NCBI GenBank assembly: GCA_030159235.1
Contig: BSBG01000012.1
Coordinates: 1-60,600 of the forward strand
Length of the DNA: 60,600 nt
Source of the DNA: Bacillus safensis
GTDB taxonomy: Bacteria; Bacillota; Bacilli; Bacillales; Bacillaceae
Reading direction: 5' to 3'
A program made the translations under genes and the position numbers. How positions within the stretch are numbered: position 1 is the first letter of the stretch; each line of letters begins with the position of its first letter. Below are positions 12,318 through 20,778 of the stretch, in pieces. The notes beneath the pieces were generated by a model that saw only the letters and a program-made list of their open reading frames with translations, was not told where the DNA came from and did not search any database.

Positions 12318-13714
12318 CAATCAATATTTATAATACATTAACACGTAAGAAGGAAGAATTTGTTCCGCTTGAGCCAGGAAAGGTCAAGATGTATGTGTGC
12401 GGACCAACCGTTTATAACTACATTCATATAGGAAATGCCAGACCTGCTATTGTCTATGACACTGTACGTAAGTATTTAGAATACAGCGGTTACGATGTGA
12501 ACTTTGTATCAAACTTTACAGATGTGGATGATAAACTTATCAAAGCAGCTAATGAACTTGGAGAAGATGTGCCGACAATTGCTGATCGCTTTATCCAAGC
12601 TTACTTCGAAGACGTTAGTGCACTAGGTTGCAAAAAAGCAGACCTTCACCCGCGAGTGACGGAAAACATGGATGATATCATTGCGTTTATTGCGACATTG
12701 ATTGAAAAAGGCTACGCCTATGAAGCAGCTGGCGACGTGTATTACAGCACACGCTCATTTGAAGGCTATGGAAAGCTTTCTCACCAGTCGATTGATGAAC
12801 TGAAAACAGGTGCTCGTATTCGTGTAGGTGAAAAGAAACGAGATGCATTGGACTTTGCGCTTTGGAAGGCAGCGAAGGATCAGGAAATCTCTTGGGATAG
12901 CCCGTGGGGCGAAGGGCGACCAGGCTGGCATATCGAATGCTCGGCCATGGTTAAAAAATATTTAGGTGATACGATCGATATTCATGCAGGCGGACAGGAT
13001 TTAACATTCCCTCACCATGAGAATGAAATTGCCCAATCCGAAGCTTTGACAGGGAAGCCTTTTGCGAAGTATTGGATGCATAACGGGTATATTAATATTG
13101 ATAATGAAAAAATGTCAAAATCACTTGGCAACTTTGTGCTGGTGCATGACATTGTGAAAGAACAAGATCCTGATGTGCTCCGCTTCTTTATGTTGTCGGT
13201 TCACTATCGCCACCCGATTAACTATTCAATGGATTTATTAGAAAGTACAAAGAGCGCGTTTAACCGACTCAAAACATCGTATGCCAATTTACATCATCGC
13301 CTTGAGAGCAGCACGAATATCACGGAAGACAATGCTGACTGGCTGGAGAAGATTGAAGAGCAGCGTGCGACATTTATTTCTGAAATGAATGATGACTTCA
13401 ATACGGCAAATGCGATCTCTGTATTATTCGAATTAGCCAAACAAGCGAATTACTATATGGAAAACGATCATACTTCGGAGGAAGTCATCAAGGCATTTAT
13501 CGGCTTGTTCCAAGAAATTACGTCTGTTCTTGGTTTCTCATTAGAAGAAAAACACACGCTTGACGAAGAGGTAGAAGCGTTAATTGAAAAACGCAATGAA
13601 GCTAGAAGAAATCGTGACTTCGCCCTATCTGACCAAATTCGTGATCAATTAAAGAACATGAATATTGTGTTGGAGGACACTCCTCAAGGTACTCGCTGGA
13701 AAAGAGGAGAATAG
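12314..13714 (+). CDS. cysS: Cysteinyl-tRNA synthetase
   Basis: A class I synthetase charging tRNA-Cys. The zinc-site Cys lies in [10 protein letters not shown], the HIGH-type motif is IHIGN near residue 38, a second zinc segment is around GWHIECSAM, and KMSKSLGN is near 266. 466 residues. The 4-base overlap with cysE couples cysteine synthesis with its use in translation, both under the upstream T-box. Confidence 0.98.
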   Translation: MTINIYNTLTRKKEEFVPLEPGKVKMYVCGPTVYNYIHIGNARPAIVYDTVRKYLEYSGYDVNFVSNFTDVDDKLIKAANELGEDVPTIADRFIQAYFEDVSALGCKKADLHPRVTENMDDIIAFIATLIEKGYAYEAAGDVYYSTRSFEGYGKLSHQSIDELKTGARIRVGEKKRDALDFALWKAAKDQEISWDSPWGEGRPGWHIECSAMVKKYLGDTIDIHAGGQDLTFPHHENEIAQSEALTGKPFAKYWMHNGYINIDNEKMSKSLGNFVLVHDIVKEQDPDVLRFFMLSVHYRHPINYSMDLLESTKSAFNRLKTSYANLHHRLESSTNITEDNADWLEKIEEQRATFISEMNDDFNTANAISVLFELAKQANYYMENDHTSEEVIKAFIGLFQEITSVLGFSLEEKHTLDEEVEALIEKRNEARRNRDFALSDQIRDQLKNMNIVLEDTPQGTRWKRGE

Positions 13715-13717
13715 GTC

Positions 13718-14149
13718 ATGTTGAATTTTGAAAAGCTGAAAGATGGTAAACAGCTGAACGGACTTGCGCTAGCTTATATGGGTGATGCCATTTTTGAAGT
13801 ATATGTGAGGCATCACCTCCTCCAAACGGGGGCGACAAAACCAAATGAACTGCACAAACGAGCAAGCAAAATTGTTTCAGCTAAATCTCAGGCTGCTATT
13901 TTATTTACGCTTCAACAGCAAGGCTTTTTCACTGAAGCAGAAGAAGCGGTGCTGAAAAGAGGAAGAAATGCAAAATCAGGCACAGTACCTAAAAACACAG
14001 ATGTTCAAACGTATCGTTATAGTACAGCGTTTGAAGCGCTCATGGGTTATTTATTTATTGAAAAGCAGGACGAACGCTTAGAAGAGCTGATTAGTCAGGC
14101 GATTGAAATCGGAACGTCAGGGAGGAAGACAAATGAGTCAGCAACATGA
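13718..14149 (+). CDS. mrnC: Mini-ribonuclease III
   Basis: Mini-III trims both ends of the 23S rRNA precursor in Bacillus. The protein is an RNase III catalytic domain alone, without a double-stranded-RNA-binding domain: the signature [17 protein letters not shown] and a second acidic helix ending in the [11 protein letters not shown] segment. 143 residues, equal to B. subtilis MrnC. 3 bases after cysS, and its end overlaps rlmB by 17 bases. Confidence 0.95.
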   Translation: MLNFEKLKDGKQLNGLALAYMGDAIFEVYVRHHLLQTGATKPNELHKRASKIVSAKSQAAILFTLQQQGFFTEAEEAVLKRGRNAKSGTVPKNTDVQTYRYSTAFEALMGYLFIEKQDERLEELISQAIEIGTSGRKTNESAT

Positions 14150-14882
14150 TTATGTGATTGGGAAAAATGCAGTGATTGAGACACTGAAGTCAGATCGGGA
14201 GTTATACAAGCTCTGGATGGCAGAAAACACTGTAAAAGGACAAGCCCAGCAGGTCATTGAACTCGCTAAAAAGCAAAACATCACCATTCAGTATGTTCCG
14301 AGGAAAAAGCTTGATCAAATGGTAACAGGTCAGCACCAGGGAATCGTTGCACAAGTAGCAGCATATGAATATGCAGAATTGGACGATCTGTATCAAATCG
14401 CCGAAAAGCGGAATGAACAGCCATTTTTTCTTATTTTAGATGAAATTGAAGACCCTCATAATTTAGGATCTATTATGCGTACAGCAGATGCTGTAGGTGC
14501 ACACGGGATTGTCATTCCGAAAAGAAGAGCGGTCGGCTTAACGACAACCGTTGCCAAAGCATCCACTGGGGCAATTGAACATATTCCAGTTGCCAAAGTC
14601 ACCAATCTTTCAAGAGCTCTTGATGAGATGAAAGAAAGAGGAATCTGGGTCGCAGGAACAGATGCGTCTGCTAAACAGGATTACAGACAATTTGATGGCA
14701 CAATGCCACTGGCTCTTGTAATCGGCAGTGAAGGTAAAGGAATCGGCCGATTGATCAAGGAAAAATGCGATTTTCTGATTAAACTGCCTATGGCAGGAAA
14801 GGTCACTTCGTTAAACGCATCAGTTGCCGCTAGTCTATTGATGTATGAAGTGTATCGAAAACGTTATCCGTTAGGAGAATAA
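14133..14882 (+). CDS. rlmB: RlmB-type 23S rRNA 2'-O-ribose methyltransferase
   Basis: A SPOUT-class (TrmH/SpoU) methyltransferase. The N-terminal substrate-binding domain (residues 1-75) starts VIGKNAVIE. The C-terminal knotted SAM domain has the motifs [26 protein letters not shown] and [15 protein letters not shown]. It modifies a guanosine in 23S rRNA. The ATG at 14133 follows AGGGAGGAAGAC and gives 249 residues as in B. subtilis YacO. The clustering with mrnC groups two 23S rRNA maturation enzymes. Confidence 0.93.
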   Translation: MSQQHDYVIGKNAVIETLKSDRELYKLWMAENTVKGQAQQVIELAKKQNITIQYVPRKKLDQMVTGQHQGIVAQVAAYEYAELDDLYQIAEKRNEQPFFLILDEIEDPHNLGSIMRTADAVGAHGIVIPKRRAVGLTTTVAKASTGAIEHIPVAKVTNLSRALDEMKERGIWVAGTDASAKQDYRQFDGTMPLALVIGSEGKGIGRLIKEKCDFLIKLPMAGKVTSLNASVAASLLMYEVYRKRYPLGE

Positions 14883-14884
14883 AG

Positions 14885-15397
14885 ATGGACATCCTCTTAG
14901 TCGATGGATACAACATGATAGGTGCATGGCCTCAGTTGCAGCACTTAAAGGAAAACAGCTTTGAAGAAGCCAGAGACGTGCTGATTCAACATCTAGCAGA
15001 ATATCAAGCATATACAGGGTATCGAGTCATCGTCGTATTCGATGCCCATATGGTCAAAGGAATTGAAAAAAAGCGGACCAATCACCGGGTAGAGGTCATC
15101 TTTACGAGGGAAAATGAAACGGCTGATGAGCGGATTGAAAAGCTGGCGCAGGATTTGAATAATATTCGGACGCAAATTCATGTGGCGACCTCGGATTTTA
15201 CGGAACAATGGGCTATTTTTGGGCAAGGAGCTCTTCGGAAATCGGCTCGAGAGCTTTTAAGAGAGATTGAAGTGATCGAACGAAAGATTGAAATGAGGGT
15301 CAAAAAGATTACTTCTGATAAACCAGCATCCAAGATTGAATTGTCAGAAGATGTATTGAAAACGTTTGAAAAATGGCGGCGTGGGAATCTGGAATAG
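14885..15397 (+). CDS. rae1: Rae1 (YacP), ribosome-associated A-site mRNA endonuclease
   Basis: YacP of B. subtilis was shown to be Rae1, which cuts mRNA in the ribosomal A site. The NYN/PIN-like fold begins ILLVDGYNMIGAWP, with the first catalytic Asp, and acidic residues recur in VVFDAHMVKG and VATSDFTEQWAIFG. 170 residues. It starts 2 bases after rlmB and ends the T-box operon; the sigH promoter follows at once. Confidence 0.9.
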   Translation: MDILLVDGYNMIGAWPQLQHLKENSFEEARDVLIQHLAEYQAYTGYRVIVVFDAHMVKGIEKKRTNHRVEVIFTRENETADERIEKLAQDLNNIRTQIHVATSDFTEQWAIFGQGALRKSARELLREIEVIERKIEMRVKKITSDKPASKIELSEDVLKTFEKWRRGNLE

Positions 15398-15398
15398 C

Positions 15399-15428
15399 TT
15401 GACGATATTTCAACCATTAATGTATAAT
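15399..15428 (+). promoter_or_regulatory. Sigma-A promoter of sigH
   Basis: TTGACG (15399-15404), an 18-base spacer and TATAAT (15423-15428) preceded by TGT. In B. subtilis this promoter is repressed by AbrB during growth; I see no clear AbrB signature because AbrB sites lack a strict consensus. Confidence 0.75.
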
Positions 15429-15460
15429 ATTTCTATCTAGGTGCGGTCGGGGGGATCGAA

Positions 15461-16117
15461 GTGAATCTAAACAACAGCAAGGGTAAGTCCATCAGAGAGC
15501 AATTTTGCGAGTTGGAAGATGAACAAGTCATTGAAAGGGTTCATGTCGGAGATAGTGATGCGCTAGATTATTTAATAACAAAATACCGCAATTTTGTACG
15601 TGCGAAAGCAAGATCTTATTTCTTGATTGGAGCGGATCGAGAGGACATTGTCCAAGAGGGAATGATCGGACTTTATAAGTCTATCCGCGATTTCAGAGAG
15701 GACAAGCTTACTTCATTTAAGGCTTTTGCAGAATTATGTATTACCCGCCAAATTATCACCGCAATTAAAACAGCTACTCGCCAAAAACATATCCCGTTAA
15801 ATTCCTATGTATCATTAGACAAACCGATTTACGATGAAGAATCAGACAGAACATTATTGGATGTCATTTCCGGTGCTAAAGCTCTTAACCCAGAAGATTT
15901 AATCATTAGCAAAGAAGAATTTGATGATATCGAAATGAAGATGGGTGAACTGCTAAGCGAGCTGGAAAGAAAGGTACTTGTGCTTTATCTTGATGGCAGA
16001 TCCTATCAAGAGATTTCTGAAGATTTAAACCGTCATGTGAAATCAATTGATAACGCACTCCAAAGAGTAAAGAGAAAATTAGAGAAATATTTAGAGCTTC
16101 GCGAGATTAGTCTCTAA
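15461..16117 (+). CDS. sigH: SigH, sigma factor for the transition to stationary phase and sporulation
   Basis: Sigma-H drives early sporulation and competence genes. Region 2 (GADREDIVQEGMIGLYKSIRDFR) binds the -10 element and core polymerase, and region 4 (LDGRSYQEISEDLNRHVKSIDNALQRVKRKL) contains the -35-recognising helix-turn-helix. GTG start at 15461 after GGGGGGATC gives 218 residues, equal to B. subtilis. It is separated from rpmGB by its own promoter. Confidence 0.97.
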   Translation: MNLNNSKGKSIREQFCELEDEQVIERVHVGDSDALDYLITKYRNFVRAKARSYFLIGADREDIVQEGMIGLYKSIRDFREDKLTSFKAFAELCITRQIITAIKTATRQKHIPLNSYVSLDKPIYDEESDRTLLDVISGAKALNPEDLIISKEEFDDIEMKMGELLSELERKVLVLYLDGRSYQEISEDLNRHVKSIDNALQRVKRKLEKYLELREISL

Positions 16118-16128
16118 TCAAACCTATA

Positions 16129-16156
16129 TTGACAGCTTTTTCGACACTGTGATAAG
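16129..16156 (+). promoter_or_regulatory. Candidate promoter of rpmGB-secE
   Basis: TTGACA (16129-16134) is followed after 16 bases by GATAAG (16151-16156). The -35 is perfect and the -10 is weak. Confidence 0.5.
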
Positions 16157-16193
16157 GTACTAAGGAAATGATGTCGAGAAAATAGGTGTAAAT

Positions 16194-16343
16194 ATGAGGA
16201 AAAAGATTACTCTAGCCTGTAAAGACTGCGGAAGCCGCAATTATACGACAATGAAAAGTGTTGCTTCAGCAGCTGAAAGATTAGAAGTTAAGAAATATTG
16301 CAAGACTTGTAATTCACATAAAACACATTTAGAAACGAAGTAA
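16194..16343 (+). CDS. rpmGB: Ribosomal protein L33, zinc-binding form
   Basis: A 49-residue protein located near the E site of the large subunit. Four cysteines (9, 12, 36, 39) in two CxxC pairs make this the zinc-containing (C+) L33. It is small, so it is easily missed in annotation. ATG at 16194 after AGGTG. It precedes secE as in other Bacillus. C+ forms are known to be replaced by Cys-free paralogues under zinc limitation; no paralogue lies in this window. Confidence 0.93.
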   Translation: MRKKITLACKDCGSRNYTTMKSVASAAERLEVKKYCKTCNSHKTHLETK

Positions 16344-16377
16344 GATTTGCGTTCTTTAATCTGTGGAGGTCTTTTAC

Positions 16378-16554
16378 ATGCGTATTATCAGTTTCTTAAA
16401 AAGTGTCGGAAAAGAAATGAAAAAGGTCAGCTGGCCAAAGAAAAACGAAATGGTCCGCTACACAATCACTGTTATTTTAACAGTCGTATTCTTTGCAATC
16501 TTTTTCTCTTTTCTTGATATAGGAATCTCACAATTAATCGAATTAATTCATTAA
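16378..16554 (+). CDS. secE: SecE, preprotein translocase subunit
   Basis: SecE clamps the two halves of SecY in the membrane translocon. It is the minimal 58-residue Gram-positive form: an amphipathic helix with the conserved VSWPKKNEM segment, then a single transmembrane helix (YTITVILTVVFFAIFFSFL). The ATG at 16378 with GGAGG upstream is chosen over an in-frame GTG at 16363 that overlaps the ribosome site. Its partner secY is at 43430. Confidence 0.95.
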   Translation: MRIISFLKSVGKEMKKVSWPKKNEMVRYTITVILTVVFFAIFFSFLDIGISQLIELIH

Positions 16555-16557
16555 TAC

Positions 16558-16588
16558 TTGAATAATGGTCTGCTGAACGTGCTATAAT
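16558..16588 (+). promoter_or_regulatory. Candidate promoter upstream of the nusG leader terminator
   Basis: TTGAAT (16558-16563) and a perfect TATAAT (16583-16588) with a long 19-base spacer. Transcripts from here would start near 16595 and meet the terminator at 16610 at once. Confidence 0.45.
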
Positions 16589-16609
16589 AGATCATAATAT
16601 GACTTGCCA

Positions 16610-16633
16610 AAAAACCCGTTTTACGGGTTTTTT
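16610..16633 (+). terminator. Intrinsic terminator between secE and nusG
   Basis: AAACCCGT (16612-16619) pairs with ACGGGTTT (16623-16630) across a three-base loop and is followed by T residues. It ends secE transcripts, or acts as an attenuator if the promoter at 16558 is used. Confidence 0.88.
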
Positions 16634-16725
16634 CAATTGCTTGAAAATATTTACCGGTACTCGATATTCGTCAAATAGACATTATGAAATGTGGGGAGGG
16701 AAGGACTAAATAGTCCTGATCTAAA

Positions 16726-17259
16726 ATGGAAAAGAATTGGTATGTTGTGCATACGTACTCTGGCTATGAAAACAAAGTAAAAGCGAACTTGGAAAAGCGT
16801 GTTGAATCAATGGGCATGCAGGATAAAATCTTCCGCGTAGTCGTACCAGAGGAAGAAGAAACAGATATTAAAAATGGTAAGAAAAAAGTCGTTAAGAAGA
16901 AAGTATTCCCTGGCTATGTCCTAGTGGAAATTGTGATGACTGACGACTCTTGGTATGTCGTTCGTAATACACCGGGTGTCACTGGATTCGTTGGATCAGC
17001 TGGATCAGGCTCAAAGCCGACTGCGCTGCTGCCAGGCGAAGCTGAAACCATTCTGAAGAGAATGGGTCTAGAAGAACGCAAAACAGAAATCGACTTTGAA
17101 TTGAAAGAAACAGTGAAGGTGATCGACGGACCATTTGCTAACTTCACTGGCTCAATTGAAGAGATTGATTACGATAAAAGCAAAGTCAAAGTATTCGTTA
17201 ATATGTTTGGTAGAGAAACACCTGTGGAACTTGAGTTCACGCAGATCGATAAATTGTAA
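16726..17259 (+). CDS. nusG: NusG, transcription elongation and pausing factor
   Basis: NusG binds RNA polymerase; in Bacillus it is known to stimulate pausing at T-rich non-template DNA. The N-terminal NGN domain begins NWYVVHTYSGYENKVKANL and carries KVFPGYVLVE. The C-terminal KOW domain includes VKVIDGPFANFTGSIEEID. 177 residues. Its 5' region is unusual: a terminator hairpin stands about 90 bases before the start. Confidence 0.98.
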   Translation: MEKNWYVVHTYSGYENKVKANLEKRVESMGMQDKIFRVVVPEEEETDIKNGKKKVVKKKVFPGYVLVEIVMTDDSWYVVRNTPGVTGFVGSAGSGSKPTALLPGEAETILKRMGLEERKTEIDFELKETVKVIDGPFANFTGSIEEIDYDKSKVKVFVNMFGRETPVELEFTQIDKL

Positions 17260-17270
17260 TTCAAAAGAGC

Positions 17271-17299
17271 TTGAAATGAGTGTATAGAAGTGGTAATAT
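17271..17299 (+). promoter_or_regulatory. Sigma-A promoter of rplK
   Basis: TTGAAA (17271-17276) and TAATAT (17294-17299), 17 bases apart. The transcript has a leader of about 125 bases containing a tight CTTGAG-TTCG-CTCAAG hairpin (about 17313-17328). Confidence 0.75.
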
Positions 17300-17430
17300 A
17301 GCAAAGGTACGTCTTGAGTTCGCTCAAGATCGCTAGCTAGTTATTTCGTCATTCATATAAAGAATGAAGTTGTTGAGTGGGAGGGGGATTCCCCTATTAC
17401 CACATCACGGACTTTAAGGAGGTGTGTCTC

Positions 17431-17856
17431 GTGGCTAAAAAAGTAGTTAAAGTTGTTAAATTGCAAATTCCTGCTGGAAAAGCTAACCCAGCTCCACCAG
17501 TTGGACCTGCACTAGGTCAAGCCGGTGTTAATATCATGGGATTCTGTAAGGAGTTTAACGCTCGTACAGCTGACCAAGCTGGTCTTATCATTCCTGTTGA
17601 AATTTCGGTTTTTGAAGACCGTTCATTTACATTTATTACTAAAACTCCACCTGCTGCAGTTTTACTTAAAAAAGCAGCTGGTATTGAGTCTGGTTCTGGT
17701 GAACCTAACCGTAATAAAGTGGCAACTGTTAAGCGTGATAAAGTACGCGAAATCGCGGAAACAAAAATGCCTGACTTAAACGCTGCTAGCGTTGAATCAG
17801 CTATGCGTATGGTTGAAGGTACTGCACGCAGTATGGGTATTGTCATCGAAGATTAA
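17431..17856 (+). CDS. rplK: Ribosomal protein L11
   Basis: L11 binds the GTPase-associated centre of 23S rRNA, where thiostrepton acts, and is needed for RelA-type stringent sensing. The N-terminal domain has the conserved proline-rich [22 protein letters not shown], and the C-terminal rRNA-binding domain ends with [11 protein letters not shown] start at 17431 after a strong AAGGAGGTG gives 141 residues, the B. subtilis length. Confidence 0.98.
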   Translation: MAKKVVKVVKLQIPAGKANPAPPVGPALGQAGVNIMGFCKEFNARTADQAGLIIPVEISVFEDRSFTFITKTPPAAVLLKKAAGIESGSGEPNRNKVATVKRDKVREIAETKMPDLNAASVESAMRMVEGTARSMGIVIED

Positions 17857-17870
17857 TTTTTTGTCTTGTT

Positions 17871-17905
17871 GGGTTGCGAGTTTGGTTTTGACAAGTTCGC
17901 AACCC
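17871..17905 (+). other. Hairpin in the rplK-rplA spacer
   Basis: GGGTTGCGA (17871-17879) pairs perfectly with TCGCAACCC (17897-17905). No T tract follows, so it is not a typical terminator. CTTGT at 17865-17869 could pair instead with ACAAG at 17891-17895, giving an alternative fold. It may tune the rplK to rplA ratio. Confidence 0.6.
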
Positions 17906-17955
17906 TTATTCGTGGGAGGTTATTCCGCTAAAACCACATAAGGAGGATTTTTATA

Positions 17956-18654
17956 ATGGCTAAAAAAGGTAAAAAGTATGTAGAAGCTGCTAAGCTGATC
18001 GAACGTACTAAAGCGTATGATGTAGCTGAAGCTGTTTCTCTTACAAAAAAAGCAAATACAGCGAAATTTGATGCGACTGTAGAAGTTGCTTTTCGTTTGG
18101 GCGTAGACCCTCGTAAAAACGATCAACAAATCCGCGGTGCAGTTGTACTTCCTAACGGAACTGGTAAAACTCAACGTGTTCTTGTGTTCGCTAAAGGCGA
18201 AAAAGCAAAAGAAGCAGAAGCTGCTGGAGCAGACTACGTTGGAGATTCTGATTACATCACTAAAATCCAACAAGGCTGGTTCGATTTCGATGTAATCGTT
18301 GCGACACCTGACATGATGGGTGAAGTTGGTAAGATCGGTCGTGTACTTGGACCAAAAGGTCTTATGCCAAACCCTAAAACAGGAACTGTTACATTCGAAG
18401 TAGAAAAAGCAATCAATGAAATCAAAGCTGGTAAAGTAGAATACCGCGTTGATAAAGCTGGTAACATCCACGCGCCAATCGGAAAGGTTTCTTTCGAGGA
18501 CGAAAAGCTTGTTGAGAACTTTGCAACAATCTATGACACAATCCTTAAAGCAAAACCTGCAGCGGCTAAAGGTGTATACGTGAAAAACGTTTCTGTTACA
18601 TCTACTATGGGCCCTGGCGTGAAAGTGGATCCATCTTCTTTCTCTGCAAAATAA
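17956..18654 (+). CDS. rplA: Ribosomal protein L1
   Basis: L1 forms the mobile stalk next to the E site and helps release deacylated tRNA. The two-domain fold is recognisable from [59 protein letters not shown] and the C-terminal [11 protein letters not shown]. 232 residues. A strong AAGGAGG precedes the ATG. Known in other bacteria to repress its own mRNA. Confidence 0.98.
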   Translation: MAKKGKKYVEAAKLIERTKAYDVAEAVSLTKKANTAKFDATVEVAFRLGVDPRKNDQQIRGAVVLPNGTGKTQRVLVFAKGEKAKEAEAAGADYVGDSDYITKIQQGWFDFDVIVATPDMMGEVGKIGRVLGPKGLMPNPKTGTVTFEVEKAINEIKAGKVEYRVDKAGNIHAPIGKVSFEDEKLVENFATIYDTILKAKPAAAKGVYVKNVSVTSTMGPGVKVDPSSFSAK

Positions 18655-18657
18655 TTC

Positions 18658-18686
18658 TTGACTTATCACAAACATTTTGATAATAT
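18658..18686 (+). promoter_or_regulatory. Candidate promoter of rplJ-rplL
   Basis: TTGACT (18658-18663) and TAATAT (18681-18686), 17 bases apart, begin right after the rplA stop. A second possible -10, TGTAAAAT (18695-18702), lies downstream. Confidence 0.5.
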
Positions 18687-18709
18687 CAAAATGTTGTAAA
18701 ATAGAATAA

Positions 18710-18836
18710 TGTCCATTTATACCGTAGACAGCAGGGGCCTTATGGCTTAATTAACCCGCCGAGGTGTATATGTCACAGTCTTACGTTAACGTATGCTTGT
18801 ATATACAGCCTCCATGTCTTGATGGAGGCTTTTTAT
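18710..18836 (+). promoter_or_regulatory. Ribosomal protein L10 leader with attenuator
   Basis: The leader upstream of rplJ carries the recognisable L10-leader core (GCAGGGGCC ... ACCCGCCGAGGTG, about 18731-18767) and ends in a strong terminator: AGCCTCCAT (18807-18815), ATGGAGGCT (18822-18830), then TTTTAT. By analogy with the known Bacillus element, the L10(L12)4 complex binds the leader and favours termination, giving autoregulation. Confidence 0.88.
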
Positions 18837-18913
18837 ATGGAGAACCGTTCGTTAGGAACGTGATGGCCTAATCGGTATAAGTGTTACACAATGAATGTAC
18901 AGGAGGTGTAACC

Positions 18914-19414
18914 ATGAGCAATGCAATCGATACTAAAAAAGTTGTCGTTGATGAAATCACTTCTAAATTTAAAGACAGTATGTCTACTGTAATTGTAGAT
19001 TATCGCGGTCTTTCAGTTTCTGAAGTGACTGAACTTCGTAAACAGCTTCGTGAAGCTGGCGTAGAATTCAAAGTTTACAAAAACACTTTGACTCGCCGTG
19101 CAGTTGAACAAGTTGAATTAACGGGTTTAAACGATTTCTTAACAGGTCCAAACGCTATCGCATTCAGTAACGAAGATGTTATCGCACCTGCGAAAATCAT
19201 CAACGAATTTGCGAAAAGCCACGAAGCTTTAGAAATCAAAGCTGGTGTCATCGAAGGAAACGTAGCGACTGTAGAAGAAGTGAAGGCTCTTGCGGAACTT
19301 CCGTCTCGCGAAGGCTTACTATCTATGTTGCTTAGCGTTCTTCAAGCTCCAGTTCGTAACCTTGCTCTTGCTACTAAAGCAGTTGCAGATCAAAAAGAAG
19401 AACAAGGCGCTTAA
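18914..19414 (+). CDS. rplJ: Ribosomal protein L10
   Basis: L10 is the base of the L7/L12 stalk that recruits translation GTPases. The globular N-terminal rRNA-binding domain includes [32 protein letters not shown] and a GPNAIAFS segment. The long C-terminal helix ([27 protein letters not shown]) binds L12 dimers. ATG at 18914 after AGGAGGTG gives 166 residues as in B. subtilis. Confidence 0.97.
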   Translation: MSNAIDTKKVVVDEITSKFKDSMSTVIVDYRGLSVSEVTELRKQLREAGVEFKVYKNTLTRRAVEQVELTGLNDFLTGPNAIAFSNEDVIAPAKIINEFAKSHEALEIKAGVIEGNVATVEEVKALAELPSREGLLSMLLSVLQAPVRNLALATKAVADQKEEQGA

Positions 19415-19455
19415 TGCGTACTTGACGTAAAAAACTTAAAATGGAGGAATTACAA

Positions 19456-19821
19456 ATGGCTTTAAATATCGAAGAAATCATTGCTTCAGTTAAAGAAGCA
19501 ACTGTACTTGAGTTAAACGACTTAGTAAAAGCAATCGAAGAAGAATTTGGCGTAACTGCTGCTGCTCCTGTAGCTGTAGCTGCTGGTGGCGGTGCTGCTG
19601 CTGAAGAAAAAACTGATTTTGATCTAGTACTTGCTGGTGCTGGAGACCAAAAAATCAAAGTTATCAAAGTGGTTCGTGAAATCACTGGTCTTGGCTTGAA
19701 AGAAGCTAAAGAACTTGTTGACAACACTCCAAAACCACTTAAAGAAGGTATTGCTAAAGAAGAAGCTGAAGAACTTAAAGCTAAGCTTGAAGAAGTTGGC
19801 GCTTCTGTAGAAGTTAAGTAA
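19456..19821 (+). CDS. rplL: Ribosomal protein L7/L12
   Basis: The multicopy stalk protein that contacts EF-Tu, EF-G and other GTPases. It has an N-terminal dimerisation domain, a flexible Ala/Gly-rich hinge (around 35-50, [16 protein letters not shown]) and a C-terminal factor-binding domain ([24 protein letters not shown]). The 121 residues are about two fewer than I recall for B. subtilis, the difference lying in the hinge. ATG at 19456 after ATGGAGGAA. Confidence 0.97.
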   Translation: MALNIEEIIASVKEATVLELNDLVKAIEEEFGVTAAAPVAVAAGGGAAAEEKTDFDLVLAGAGDQKIKVIKVVREITGLGLKEAKELVDNTPKPLKEGIAKEEAEELKAKLEEVGASVEVK

Positions 19822-19842
19822 TCTTAGCCTAATCTTTTGGGA

Positions 19843-19869
19843 AAGCTCGCTTTTACTGGCGGGCTTTTT
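19843..19869 (+). terminator. Terminator after rplL
   Basis: AAGCTCGC (19843-19850) pairs with GCGGGCTT (19859-19866), with one G-U pair, and is followed by TTT. It ends the rplJL transcript 20 bases after the rplL stop. Confidence 0.85.
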
Positions 19870-19917
19870 CTTTTCTCATCTCCTGAAACGATTGAATCCA
19901 GAGGAGGTCCATTCACC

Positions 19918-20523
19918 ATGAGTGACCACTATTATACGGAAAAGCCATCAGTGAAAAGCAATAAACAGACATGGGACTTCACCTTGAGAAACCGTACCTT
20001 TACTTTTACAAGTGACAGTGGAGTGTTTTCTAAGAAAGAAGTCGACTTTGGTTCAAGGCTTTTAATCGAAGCTTTCGAAGAACCTGACTTGGATGGCGAT
20101 GTCTTAGATGTCGGTTGCGGTTATGGACCGATCGGCTTATCGTTAGCAAACGAAATGACTAGCCGTACCATTCATATGATTGATGTGAACGAAAGAGCAG
20201 TCGAACTTTCAAAAGAAAACGCTAAACATAATCGCATTGATAATGTTCGCATCTATCAAAGTGATTTGTTCTCGAATGTTCATTCATCAGCTGCTTTTGC
20301 CTCTATACTGACCAATCCCCCAATACGGGCAGGGAAGAAAGTTGTACATGCGATCTTTGAAAAAAGTGCTGATCATATATTGCCGGAAGGTGAGTTGTGG
20401 GTGGTTATTCAGAAAAAGCAAGGTGGACCATCTGCGATTGAGAAATTAGAGCAGCTCTTTGGAGAAGTTGAGGTCGTGTTGAAAAAAAAGGGCTACTATA
20501 TTATCAAAGCTAAAAAAGTTTGA
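19918..20523 (+). CDS. ybxB: YbxB, RsmC-like class I methyltransferase
   Basis: A probable SAM-dependent rRNA methyltransferase of the RsmC/RlmG type, which methylate guanine N2. It shows the SAM-binding VLDVGCGYGPIGLSLA (about 62-77), an acidic MIDVNERAVEL loop, and the catalytic TNPPIRAGK motif. The 201 residues correspond to a single methyltransferase domain, without the second domain of E. coli RsmC. The rRNA target is not established. Start at 19918 after GAGGAGGT; an upstream in-frame ATG would begin inside the rplL terminator. Confidence 0.88.
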   Translation: MSDHYYTEKPSVKSNKQTWDFTLRNRTFTFTSDSGVFSKKEVDFGSRLLIEAFEEPDLDGDVLDVGCGYGPIGLSLANEMTSRTIHMIDVNERAVELSKENAKHNRIDNVRIYQSDLFSNVHSSAAFASILTNPPIRAGKKVVHAIFEKSADHILPEGELWVVIQKKQGGPSAIEKLEQLFGEVEVVLKKKGYYIIKAKKV

Positions 20524-20698
20524 CGCAGTTTCCTAGCTGTGTTAACATTATAAAATGCCAATGTGTATATTTTGCTTGATAGGCTTAAAAAACAACTATT
20601 TTGTATAAATTATGCATACTTGGGAAAACTAATAAAATCGGTATTTGTTTTTGGATGTGGTTTTCTTATTTTAGAAACCCTTTTTTCTTTTGTCTTGT

Positions 20699-20742
20699 AA
20701 AAGTATTTCTTTACTGACATTTGAAAGACAGAAATACTTTTT
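20699..20742 (+). other. Hairpin in the rpoB leader; rest of the 255-base gap unassigned
   Basis: AAAAGTATTTCT (20699-20710) pairs with AGAAATACTTTT (20730-20741), a 12-bp stem with T residues after it, ending about 37 bases before the rpoB start. It looks like a terminator or attenuator in the rpoB leader, or the end of ybxB transcripts. I found no -35/-10 pair with normal spacing; TATAAT at 20748-20753 has no good partner. Confidence 0.7.
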
Positions 20743-20778
20743 ACACATATAATACGCATGATTTGAGGGGTGAATCAG

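Noticed and set aside
17920..18675. 251-codon open frame on the minus strand opposite rplA
   Set aside because: Exact shadow of the highly expressed rplA; Cys/Phe/Ser-rich composition, no ribosome site, no recognisable domain.
20576..20609. TTGATA ... TATAAA as rpoB promoter
   Set aside because: The spacer is 22 bases, too long for sigma-A; no other elements support it.
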